Of a stretch of DNA of 11,739 nt, positions 1 through 6,259 are shown in pieces. Within the stretch, counting starts at the first letter, position 1. Each line of letters begins with the position of its first letter. This DNA comes from CAYPUG01 sp964413905 (lineage in GTDB: Bacteria; Chloroflexota; Anaerolineae; JAADDB01). Location: the NCBI GenBank assembly GCA_964413905.1, contig CAYPUG010000084.1:1-11739 (forward strand). Reading direction: 5' to 3'. The position numbers were made by a program, and so were the translations under genes. The notes beneath the pieces were generated by a model. That model made no database searches. It was not told where the DNA came from and saw only the letters and a list, made by a program, of their open reading frames with translations.

Positions 1-814
1 AGTAGAGCAGGTCGTAATCCAGTTCGGGAATAGGGGTCATGTAGATGCCGCCCATGGAGATGGTACCACCTCGTTCCAGCACGCGGAGCGCCTCTTTCAC
101 AATCCAGCCCGCGGGTGCGTAGATGACGGCTGCGTGAATCTTCTTAGGTGGCGTGTCCTGAGCTTCGCCTACCCACGCTGCACCTAATTCCCACGCGTGG
201 CGCTTGTGCTCCTCACTGCGGGTGAACACGTATACCTCACATCCCCAATAACGGGCAATCTGAATGGCAATGTGCGCGGACGCGCCGAAGCCGTAAATGC
301 CCAGACGCTGACCTGGCTGAAGATCGCTCAACTTGAGGGCCCGATAGCCCACAATGCCCGCGCAGAGCAAAGGCGCCGCATGGACATCATCTACACCCTC
401 CGGAATGTGAAAGGTGAAATCTGCGGCGGAAACCATGTACTCCGCGAACCCGCCGTCCACATCCCAACCCGTGAACAACGGATTGACGCACAGGTTCTCT
501 CGGCCTGTTCGGCAGAACTCGCACTCCCCGCACATCTTGTATACCCAGGGCACGCCCACTCGGTCGCCGACTTTGAACCGAGTTACACCGGGGCCCACGG
601 CCTCTACCGTACCCACGACTTGGTGCCCCGGGATAATGGGCTTTTTGTGGAGGGGAATATCACCTTCCACAATGTGGAGATCGGTGTGGCACACGCCGCA
701 AGTGTGAATGCGAATGAGGACTTTTCCCGGCCCTGGGGTGGGCTTCGGTACCTCTTCCAGCCGCAGGGGCCGTTGTTCAACGGGTTGCTGCTCATAAAGC
801 ATCATCGCTTTCAT
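1..814 (-). CDS. Zinc-dependent alcohol dehydrogenase, 3' end beyond window
   Basis: Medium-chain, zinc-dependent alcohol dehydrogenase that would oxidise an alcohol or reduce an aldehyde with NAD(P). About 271 residues are visible and the C-terminus runs off the left edge; relatives are usually 330-350 residues. The catalytic zinc site is Cys42 (TCGVCHTDLH), His64 (PGHQVVG) and Cys151 (PLLCAG). The structural zinc site is Cys95, Cys98, Cys101 and Cys109. The cofactor loop reads GFGASAH at 175-181, not the common GxGxxG. From memory, GHQ (for GHE) and GFGASAH are typical of the subfamily often called adh_fam_2. The ATG at 814-812 is chosen because AGGAGGG (826-820) lies 5 nt upstream. The gene is transcribed away from the sugar-nucleotide block and has its own promoter at 870-898, so a shared pathway is not implied. 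The substrate cannot be told from sequence. Confidence 0.9.
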   Translation of the reverse strand, partial: MKAMMLYEQQPVEQRPLRLEEVPKPTPGPGKVLIRIHTCGVCHTDLHIVEGDIPLHKKPIIPGHQVVGTVEAVGPGVTRFKVGDRVGVPWVYKMCGECEFCRTGRENLCVNPLFTGWDVDGGFAEYMVSAADFTFHIPEGVDDVHAAPLLCAGIVGYRALKLSDLQPGQRLGIYGFGASAHIAIQIARYWGCEVYVFTRSEEHKRHAWELGAAWVGEAQDTPPKKIHAAVIYAPAGWIVKEALRVLERGGTISMGGIYMTPIPELDYDLLY

Positions 815-869
815 GGCGACCCTCCTGCGCATATCGACTCATGGTTTGGAGGTCCTCTATCCTCATGTC

Positions 870-898
870 ATAATACCATCCGTCCTGATGACTGACAA
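870..898 (-). promoter_or_regulatory. Sigma-70-like promoter of the alcohol dehydrogenase gene
   Basis: On the minus strand TTGTCA (898-893) and TATTAT (875-870) are separated by exactly 17 nt. Each hexamer differs from the consensus by one base. The alcohol dehydrogenase start lies about 55 nt downstream of the -10 box. The -35 box falls inside the TGACTGACAAAAC end of the first intergenic repeat copy. This is a motif match, not a mapped start site. Confidence 0.65.
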
Positions 899-971
899 AA
901 CGCCCTCTACGCTCGTTGGCTTAACAAGAGAAAAAGGGCGCTTTTTCTTGGGGAAAGGTGCATAAAACGCG
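889..971. repeat. Intergenic hairpin repeat, copy 1
   Basis: This is the first of two related units in the spacer between the divergent alcohol dehydrogenase and SDR genes. Three blocks are identical with copy 2: TGACTGACAAAAC (889-901), TTGGCTTA (916-923) and AAGGTGCATAAAACGCG (955-971). The first two blocks are 14 nt apart in both copies, while the bases between them differ. Self-complementary stretches include CGCCCT (901-906) with AGGGCG (935-940), and GAAAAAG with CTTTTTC around GGCG. A further shared AGAGACACC at 1025-1033 may mark the true end of the unit. I do not recognise the repeat family. The 815-1174 spacer holds no convincing gene. Confidence 0.7.
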
Positions 972-1038
972 CTGGGTTGATCGATCGGCCATCTGGGACA
1001 TGTGCATAGGCTAAGGCATGGCACAGAGACACCCTGAG

Positions 1039-1117
1039 TGACTGACAAAACTCTGCGAATGCACCTTGGCTTAGAAGGAAGATGGCCCCTTCTTTACGAC
1101 AAGGTGCATAAAACGCG
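1039..1117. repeat. Intergenic hairpin repeat, copy 2
   Basis: Second copy, sharing TGACTGACAAAAC (1039-1051), TTGGCTTA (1066-1073) and AAGGTGCATAAAACGCG (1101-1117) with copy 1. Here the fold is clear: ATGCACCTTG (1059-1068) is a perfect 10-bp inverted match of CAAGGTGCAT (1100-1109). AGAAGG and CCTTCT pair inside it. AGAGACACC recurs downstream (1135-1143), as after copy 1. Function is unknown; it could be a small mobile repeat, an RNA hairpin or a regulatory element. No clear promoter for the following SDR gene is visible within it. Confidence 0.7.
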
Positions 1118-1174
1118 ATGTATCGGTCAATCAGCAGAGACACCTTAGAATGTTTGTGAACAAGGAGAGCAAAC

Positions 1175-2173
1175 GTGAAGGGAGAGGATAGGCGTGCCTT
1201 TTGGCGACATCGACGGGTCTTTGTGACCGGCTGTACAGGCATTTTGGGATCGTGGCTGACTTTACAGTTAATGGATTTAGGTGCAGATGTGGTGGGCCTA
1301 GTCCGCGATCGGGTTCCGGACTCATGGCTGAATCTTTCGGGCGTGTTCGGCCGTATCAACATCGTCTACGGCGACGTGACAGATTACGATGTGCTTGAAC
1401 GGGCTCTGGCCGAATACGAGATCGAGGTGATTTTCCACCTGGCCGCGCAGACGATTGTACCCATTGCCAACCGTTTGCCCCGTTCCACGTTTGAAACAAA
1501 CATTCGGGGCACGTGGAACCTGTTAGAAGCAGCCCGTCACAATCCCACCGTACAACGCATTGTAGTCGCCAGCAGCGATAAAGCCTATGGAGAGCAACCG
1601 CGGCTTCCCTACACAGAGGATCAACCTCTCCTGGCCCGGTATCCATACGACGTGTCCAAGGCTGCTGCGGACATGATCGCGCAGTCCTACTATTACACCT
1701 TCAACCTGCCTGTGGCCATCACTCGCCTCGGCAACATCTACGGGGGTGGGGACCTCAACTGGAATCGTCTGGTGCCGGGGACCATCCGCAGCGCGTATTA
1801 TGGGGAACGACCTATCATCCGCAGTGACGGCACCCCTATGCGGGATTACATTTACGTGAAGGATGCCGCGAACGCATACATTACCTTGGCCGAACATCTG
1901 CATCGGGAGGATGTCCGGGGCCAGGTGTTTAACTTCGCGCCAGAACGGCCTATGAGCGCATTGGAGATGACGCGACTTATCCTCGAGCGGATGGGTAAAC
2001 AGGATCTGGAGCCGCTGGTCCTGGGGACGGCCCGCGCGGAGATTCAGAATCAATACCTTTCGGCCGAGAAGGCTCGCCGCGTGTTGGGGTGGCAACCCCA
2101 CTATTCCCTGGAACTAGGGCTGGATGAGACCATCGCCTGGTATGAACAGTTTTTCCAGAAGAAATTCACGTGA
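1175..2173 (+). CDS. CDP-glucose 4,6-dehydratase-like extended SDR
   Basis: Cytoplasmic NAD(P)-dependent sugar-nucleotide enzyme of the extended SDR superfamily, 332 residues. The Rossmann loop is GCTGILG (19-25). The NNAA-like region HLAAQ follows at 88-92. The active site has Ser134-Asp135-Lys136 (SSDKAYG) and Tyr158-xxx-Lys162 (YDVSK). A Ser/Thr-Asp-Lys triad is the signature of CDP-glucose 4,6-dehydratases, whereas dTDP-glucose dehydratases carry Thr-Asp-Glu. The reaction would give a CDP-4-keto-6-deoxyglucose, the entry point to deoxy- and dideoxysugars of surface glycans. The GTG start is chosen because AAGGAG (1162-1167) lies 7 nt upstream. A second SDR follows after 76 nt, probably acting on the product. 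GDP-mannose dehydratase is a less likely alternative. The family call is firm; the nucleotide base is inferred. Confidence 0.8.
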   Translation: MKGEDRRAFWRHRRVFVTGCTGILGSWLTLQLMDLGADVVGLVRDRVPDSWLNLSGVFGRINIVYGDVTDYDVLERALAEYEIEVIFHLAAQTIVPIANRLPRSTFETNIRGTWNLLEAARHNPTVQRIVVASSDKAYGEQPRLPYTEDQPLLARYPYDVSKAAADMIAQSYYYTFNLPVAITRLGNIYGGGDLNWNRLVPGTIRSAYYGERPIIRSDGTPMRDYIYVKDAANAYITLAEHLHREDVRGQVFNFAPERPMSALEMTRLILERMGKQDLEPLVLGTARAEIQNQYLSAEKARRVLGWQPHYSLELGLDETIAWYEQFFQKKFT

Positions 2174-2207
2174 TGTTTTTCGTCCCACAGGACGATCGTC
2201 ACGTGAA
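2165..2207 (+). promoter_or_regulatory. Nested hairpin overlapping the SDR stop codon
   Basis: TTCACGTGA (2165-2173, containing the stop codon) is a perfect inverted match of TCACGTGAA (2199-2207). Inside lies a second perfect stem, TCGTCC (2180-2185) with GGACGA (2190-2195) around a CACA loop. There is no T-run after it, so a simple intrinsic terminator is unlikely. It could protect the 3' end or attenuate transcription between the first two SDR genes. Because TCACGTGA is itself a palindrome, a dimeric DNA-binding protein site is another option. Confidence 0.5.
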
Positions 2208-2249
2208 TGCTTACGTCCCTAATGCCGGCTTTCCTGGGAGGGTGTACTC

Positions 2250-3224
2250 ATGCCAAGAGCGTTAGTGCCCATGCGTGCGTTGGTGACGGGCGCGACCGGC
2301 TTCATCGGTTCCCACCTGACACGGCATCTGGTGAGTAAAGGCGTGGAAGTGCACGTCTTTGTGCGTCCCTCATCGGACCCTTGGCGCCTGCAGGATGTGT
2401 GGCCTCGCTTGCACATTCACCGGGGCGATCTGGCCTCTGTTGAGGATGTGCGTAGGATAGTGCGAGCAGTTCAGCCGGACACCATTTTCCACTTAGGAAG
2501 TTATGTCAACGTCAAGCGGAGTTTGGAGGACATCGATGAGATTAACCGAGTGATCATTGGGGGCACGCTGAACTTGGTACGGGTCATTCTGTCCGAAGTG
2601 CCGGACGCGTTTTTCATCAACACCGGCACGTGTGAGGAGTACGGGGACGGCCCCGTTCCATTCCGTGAGGATCAGATGCCCCGTCCGGTCAGTCCGTACT
2701 CCGCGGCCAAGGTGGCGGCCACGTACTTCGTCCACATGGCCACACGCAGTCTGGGCTTGAAGGCGGTGACCGTGCGTCCTTTTCTCACTTATGGTCCGGC
2801 CCAGCTGCCTTTGCGTCTGATCCCCCAGGCTATTCTGGCCGGCCTGTTGCGTCGTGAGTTCAAGATGACCCCGGGCGAACAAACGCGGGAGTTCAACTAC
2901 GTGGCCGACATTGTAGAAGGGTACGCGCAGATCGCGCGCACGCCTGAAGTGGCCGGGGAGATCATCAATTTGGGGAATGGACAAGAGATTCAAATTCGCG
3001 AGGTCGTGCGTCTCATCTTCGACCTGATGGGGAATCCCATTGAACCGCAAATCGGTGCGTTGCCCTACCGTCCTGGGGAGACATGGCATTTCTACAGTGA
3101 CCCAAGTAAAGCCAAACGCCTGCTCAACTGGGAGGCCCGAACGCCGTTAGAAGAGGGATTGCGTCGAACCATTGCCTGGTACGAACGTCATCTAGATCGA
3201 TTTGTGGATGCTGTCCTGGTCTGA
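2250..3224 (+). CDS. NDP-sugar epimerase/reductase-type extended SDR
   Basis: Extended SDR of 324 residues acting on a nucleotide sugar, probably in the same pathway as the preceding dehydratase. GATGFIG (14-20) is the cofactor loop and Tyr150-xxx-Lys154 (YSAAK) the catalytic pair. The triad position reads Thr127-Cys128-Glu129 (TGTCEEYG). The Asp used by 4,6-dehydratases is replaced by Cys. This argues for an epimerase, a 4-ketoreductase or a decarboxylase, not a second dehydratase. The C-terminal half keeps the sugar-nucleotide domain (YRPGE, and the LNWEARTPLEEGLRRTIAWY tail). ATG at 2250 is supported by GGGAGGG (2236-2242), 7 nt upstream. The codons ahead of the internal ATG (residue 8) are probably genuine. 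A CDP-sugar substrate is suggested only by the neighbour. Confidence 0.75.
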   Translation: MPRALVPMRALVTGATGFIGSHLTRHLVSKGVEVHVFVRPSSDPWRLQDVWPRLHIHRGDLASVEDVRRIVRAVQPDTIFHLGSYVNVKRSLEDIDEINRVIIGGTLNLVRVILSEVPDAFFINTGTCEEYGDGPVPFREDQMPRPVSPYSAAKVAATYFVHMATRSLGLKAVTVRPFLTYGPAQLPLRLIPQAILAGLLRREFKMTPGEQTREFNYVADIVEGYAQIARTPEVAGEIINLGNGQEIQIREVVRLIFDLMGNPIEPQIGALPYRPGETWHFYSDPSKAKRLLNWEARTPLEEGLRRTIAWYERHLDRFVDAVLV

Positions 3225-3311
3225 GCGAGATCGTCTCCGCTAAATTTCTACACCTTCTCCACGCCAAGACAAAATGCGATAGGGCCGTCAATGAGGGTCG
3301 TTGTGTCGGAT

Positions 3312-3340
3312 TTGACATTCAGGAACTTTGGGCCTATAAT
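3312..3340 (+). promoter_or_regulatory. Perfect consensus sigma-70 promoter for tRNA-Leu
   Basis: TTGACA (3312-3317) and TATAAT (3335-3340) are separated by exactly 17 nt, matching the consensus in all twelve bases. Transcription should start near 3347, about 14 nt before the mature tRNA 5' end. This strength suits a stable RNA gene. Read-through past the weak hairpin after the tRNA could also feed the third SDR gene. Confidence 0.9.
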
Positions 3341-3360
3341 ATCGCCCGGTTAAGCAGTGG

Positions 3361-3446
3361 GCCCCCGTGGCGGAATTGGTATACGCAGCGGGTTGAGGGC
3401 CCGTGCCCTTATGGGCGTGCCCGTTCGAGTCGGGCCGGGGGCACCA
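3361..3446 (+). tRNA. tRNA-Leu (anticodon GAG), CCA encoded
   Basis: Class II tRNA of 86 nt reading the leucine codons CUC and CUU. The acceptor stem is GCCCCCG (3361-3367) with CGGGGGC (3436-3442), followed by discriminator A and an encoded CCA (3444-3446). The D stem is GCG/CGC. The anticodon stem is GCGGG/CCCGT with one G-T pair, and the loop TTGAGGG has GAG at 3395-3397. The long variable arm pairs GCCC with GGGC around TTAT. The T arm is GCCCG-TTCGAGT-CGGGC. All stems pair, so the gene looks functional. It is unusual in sitting between two sugar-nucleotide genes. Confidence 0.96.
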
Positions 3447-3453
3447 TGAACAG

Positions 3454-3485
3454 AAGTGCGGCGTGCACAAGGCGCGCCGCACTTT
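3454..3485 (+). terminator. Hairpin after tRNA-Leu, possible weak terminator
   Basis: AAGTGCGGCG (3454-3463) pairs perfectly with CGCCGCACTT (3475-3484) around an 11-nt loop. Only three Ts follow, so termination may be partial. It begins 8 nt after the CCA end of the tRNA and ends 26 nt before the next start codon. It could both define the tRNA 3' processing end and limit read-through into the SDR gene. Confidence 0.5.
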
Positions 3486-3510
3486 GCGCGTTTATGTCGG
3501 GAGTCCGTCC

Positions 3511-4506
3511 ATGAGCCACTATTTAATCACCGGCGGTATGGGATTTATCGGCAGTCACCTGGCCGAAGCGCTTCTGGCCCAAGGGCATCAGGTGACGGTG
3601 GTGGACGATCTCTCCACAGGGCGATTTGAGAACATCGCCCATCTTACCTCTCATCCCCGCTTTCGTTTTGCCATCGAGACCATTCTCAACGAAACCGTCA
3701 TGGATCGCCTGGTCTCCGAGTGTGATATCATCGTCCACCTGGCTGCTGCTGTGGGGGTTCAACTGATCGTCGAACATCCGACCCACACCTTGGAGACGAA
3801 CGTCCTGGGCACCGATGCCGTCTTGCGCATGGCGAAGCGCTATCGCAAGCGTACCCTGATAGCGTCTTCCTCGGAAGTGTATGGAAAAGGCGTGCGCGTG
3901 CCTTTCCGGGAAGAGGATGATGTGGTTTTGGGGCCGACCTGTAAGTCCCGCTGGTCTTACGCGGCGTCCAAGATGCTGGACGAATTCTTGGCGCTGGCGT
4001 ACTGGCAGGAGTGGCAACTGCCCACGGTGATCATGCGCTTTTTCAACACCATTGGCCCGCGGCAGACGGGACGGTACGGCATGGTGGTACCTCGGTTTGT
4101 TCAGCAAGCGCTGCGCGGGGAGCCCATCACCGTGTACGGGGACGGGACGCAAAGCCGCGCGTTTTGTGATGTGTCTGATGTGGTACGGGCCGTCATCGGC
4201 CTGTCCGAACACCCAGACGCGACAGGGCAGGTGTTCAACATTGGGAACACGCGCGAGATTACCATCCGTGATCTCGCCGTGCTGGTGAAGTCGGAGTTAG
4301 AAAGTTCGTCGGATATCGTGTTCATTCCCTACGAGGAAGCGTACGGGCCTGGATTTGAAGACATGCAACGCCGTGTGCCGGATATCGGCAAGATCCGCGC
4401 GCTGTTAGGTTGGGAACCGCGCGTTTCCTTGGAAGAGAGTATCCACCGTATCGCCGACGCGATGCGGGCTACTCCCCTTCCCACCGATAGTGAAGCCCGT
4501 CTGTAA
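3511..4506 (+). CDS. GalE/UXS-like NAD-dependent extended SDR
   Basis: Extended SDR of 331 residues in the UDP-glucose 4-epimerase / UDP-glucuronate decarboxylase-like group. GGMGFIG (8-14) is the NAD loop and Asp32-Asp33 ends the second strand, the usual mark of NAD over NADP. The triad reads Ser120-Ser121-Glu122 (SSSEVYG), with Tyr150-xxx-Lys154 (YAASK). There is no dehydratase Asp. FFNTIGPRQ and VYGDGTQSRAFCDVSDVV are the usual sugar-nucleotide-binding segments. It would interconvert or decarboxylate a UDP-sugar for surface polysaccharide. ATG at 3511 is preferred because CGGGAG (3498-3503) lies 7 nt upstream; the open frame extends upstream but only into the tRNA. Its 3' end overlaps the convergent minus-strand gene by 38 bp. 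Confidence 0.8.
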   Translation: MSHYLITGGMGFIGSHLAEALLAQGHQVTVVDDLSTGRFENIAHLTSHPRFRFAIETILNETVMDRLVSECDIIVHLAAAVGVQLIVEHPTHTLETNVLGTDAVLRMAKRYRKRTLIASSSEVYGKGVRVPFREEDDVVLGPTCKSRWSYAASKMLDEFLALAYWQEWQLPTVIMRFFNTIGPRQTGRYGMVVPRFVQQALRGEPITVYGDGTQSRAFCDVSDVVRAVIGLSEHPDATGQVFNIGNTREITIRDLAVLVKSELESSSDIVFIPYEEAYGPGFEDMQRRVPDIGKIRALLGWEPRVSLEESIHRIADAMRATPLPTDSEARL

Positions 4507-5197
4507 CGATGTGCACGCCTTGACCTAGGAACACTCGTGTAGCCGGTGAAGTAAGGAGCGCACGGGCGATGGCTTCATCCTCTGTTTTGTCGCCCACGAT
4601 CCATTGAGGAAAGGCGTGTTCTGCACACCGGGCCCAAGAGCCAAGGATCCACATTTGCACATCGGCATGAACGTTACGGGCACACCCTTGAGGCATGTAC
4701 AGCCACCGGAATGTTCCCACGTAGAAGGCGAGCACCGGCGGAGTGGTCGTCAGTGTGTGGATGATGAACCCCTCCCACCGGTAGAGGTTTCCGACATCCA
4801 GTACGTGTACCTCGGATGTCCCCCGTTCCCAGGCCGCGAGCGCGGTCGGGTTGTTCGTCCAGGATAGGCGGAGACCCTCGCGCGGGGGCTCATGTTGGAA
4901 CACCGCGACTTGGGCCGCGACCACATCTTCATCGGTTGAGAGAAGCACGGCCGTGTCCAGACGTCCAATGAAGGGAGGTAAGTGGTTTCCCACCCAAGTG
5001 GACAGGGCTTGGGCGTCGGAGCCGCCATCCACCAATAGGCTCCGGCCTGACGGGGCCAACACGAGGAAACCCTCCCCATGTCTACGGATCCAGATGTGAA
5101 ACCGGCCCTGCGGGTGATGCGTCAGGACAAAAATCAGGATCACGTTGAGAGCCAATAGCCCGTACCATGCCCATCGTCCACGTCCGGTTTGCATCAT
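4469..5197 (-). CDS. Membrane-anchored, degenerate ComEC-like MBL-fold protein
   Basis: Protein of 242 residues with one N-terminal membrane helix at about 9-25 (WAWYGLLALNVILIFVL) and an outer soluble domain. Residues 41-91 resemble the metallo-beta-lactamase domain that ends ComEC/Rec2: GEGFLVLAPSGRSLLVDGG, then GRLDTAVLLSTDED. In active relatives the last stretch is THxDxDH. Here the histidines are gone, so metal-dependent hydrolysis is unlikely, and no later histidine cluster clearly replaces it. The role is unknown; it may be a structural or binding remnant. ATG at 5197 is followed immediately by a second ATG, so the start is uncertain by one codon; GGGGG lies just upstream. It begins 5 nt after the FkbM stop, implying co-expression. 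The ComEC resemblance is by eye. Confidence 0.55.
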   Translation of the reverse strand: MMQTGRGRWAWYGLLALNVILIFVLTHHPQGRFHIWIRRHGEGFLVLAPSGRSLLVDGGSDAQALSTWVGNHLPPFIGRLDTAVLLSTDEDVVAAQVAVFQHEPPREGLRLSWTNNPTALAAWERGTSEVHVLDVGNLYRWEGFIIHTLTTTPPVLAFYVGTFRWLYMPQGCARNVHADVQMWILGSWARCAEHAFPQWIVGDKTEDEAIARALLTSPATRVFLGQGVHIVTDGLHYRWEGE

Positions 5198-5202
5198 GCC
5201 CC

Positions 5203-6138
5203 CTAGCGCGTGTTTGTGAAGAGGAGATGGGGCGCTTCGCGGAATGCTGTTTCTTCTAAGAACTGCCGGACATCGGACAGTTCGGGGTATTCCATGATGA
5301 TGGTGTCCCGGTAGGCTACATATTTGACAGGGAGACCGATCTCGTAAAGAGATTGAACCATCTCCAAGAAGGGACGGCGGTCTTCGGCCAGGAAGGGATG
5401 AATTTCCATGAACACCTTGAGTACGTTTTGCTCCGCGAGGCGTGTCAAAGCCGCCAATCCACCTTGAATAATGTCCACTTCAAAGCCTTCCACATCCATG
5501 CGGAGGAAGTTCACGCGCGGGATTTCGGCTTCCTTCAAGAATGTGTCCAGCGTGCGGATGGGGACTTGGATGGTGGTTCGCGCGTGGGCACGCAGGTGTT
5601 GCAAGCGCCGGGATGGCCAGCGATCATGGGCTAGGTGAGACCAGTTTAACTTTTTCATGACGTACATGGTCGCTTCGCCATCCTCCGCGCCCAGCGCCAT
5701 CTGAAACAGGTACACGTTGGTCAGGTGGTTCAGTGCGATGTTACGTTTGAGAATTTGAAAAGTGACGGGGACGGGTTCCAACGCGTACACGGTGCCCTGC
5801 TGTCCTACCGCGCGGGCTTCAAGCAACACGTAATATCCCATGTTTGCCCCTACGTCCAGGACCACCATGCCCGGTTCTACCTCTTGCTGTACTAACCGTG
5901 TTGTCAGGGGTTCATGGACCCCCCGGTAAAAAAGAGTGCGTGAGAAGCCGCTGTCTGTGAGATCGATATGCATGTACGCGTCAATCGCGGGCACGTAGTG
6001 ACGGATAACCCGTTGGCGGAGGAGATGACGCCGTGTCAATAAAAGGAGTTTCCGCCAGAAGACACGGAGGGCCATGGCGGTGCCCTCTTCCTTCCACATG
6101 GCGCGAAATCGTTGCCACGAGCGGCGAAGATCAGCCAT
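5203..6138 (-). CDS. FkbM-family SAM-dependent methyltransferase
   Basis: Class I methyltransferase of 311 residues, of the FkbM family that O-methylates sugars and polyketides. The SAM-binding loop is DVGANMGYY (95-103), and Glu121-Pro122 (LEPVP) ends the second strand. The family block FLRMDVEGFEVDIIQG falls at about 211-226. An N-terminal basic stretch of about 50 residues precedes the domain and could touch membrane lipid. A longer TTG start at 6156 is possible, but ATG at 6138 is preferred because AGGAGA (6150-6145) lies 6 nt upstream. It sits between a Wzx-like flippase and the MBL-fold protein, so methylation of a surface glycan sugar is the likely job. A promoter in the upstream gap of about 120 nt is not obvious. 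Confidence 0.88.
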   Translation of the reverse strand: MADLRRSWQRFRAMWKEEGTAMALRVFWRKLLLLTRRHLLRQRVIRHYVPAIDAYMHIDLTDSGFSRTLFYRGVHEPLTTRLVQQEVEPGMVVLDVGANMGYYVLLEARAVGQQGTVYALEPVPVTFQILKRNIALNHLTNVYLFQMALGAEDGEATMYVMKKLNWSHLAHDRWPSRRLQHLRAHARTTIQVPIRTLDTFLKEAEIPRVNFLRMDVEGFEVDIIQGGLAALTRLAEQNVLKVFMEIHPFLAEDRRPFLEMVQSLYEIGLPVKYVAYRDTIIMEYPELSDVRQFLEETAFREAPHLLFTNTR

Positions 6139-6144
6139 CACGTT

Positions 6145-6150
6145 TCTCCT
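6145..6150 (-). promoter_or_regulatory. Ribosome binding site fixing the FkbM start
   Basis: AGGAGA on the minus strand, 6 nt before the ATG at 6138. It lies inside the longer TTG-initiated reading frame, which argues that the upstream TTG is not used. Confidence 0.7.
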
Positions 6151-6259
6151 GATCAAGATTGTGTTTGACAGGGTTTACCCGTGTTGCCCGGCCGCGAGGA
6201 ACCTCCACGAATTCTCCTTCCCCGTGGTGGATGAGTGCACGGGCGTGATATTCACTCGA

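Noticed and set aside
197..895. A 232-codon open frame on the plus strand
   Set aside because: It lies antisense to the alcohol dehydrogenase gene, whose zinc ligands and cofactor loop are clear; the antisense protein has no recognisable features.
889..1117. Possible CRISPR array
   Set aside because: Only two units, with identity broken into blocks, no regular spacer and no cas genes nearby.
907..1362. A 151-codon minus-strand frame across the repeat region
   Set aside because: It runs through both intergenic repeats and then antisense to the first SDR. The repeated peptide pieces simply reflect the DNA repeat, and no Shine-Dalgarno was seen.
3361..3446. tRNA-Leu as an integration (att) site
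   Set aside because: No integrase, no duplicated tRNA end found in the window, and no mobile genes beside it.
3403..3510. Upstream extension of the third SDR into the tRNA gene
   Set aside because: The frame is open there, but the Rossmann start and the Shine-Dalgarno fit ATG at 3511; the extension would code through the tRNA and its hairpin.
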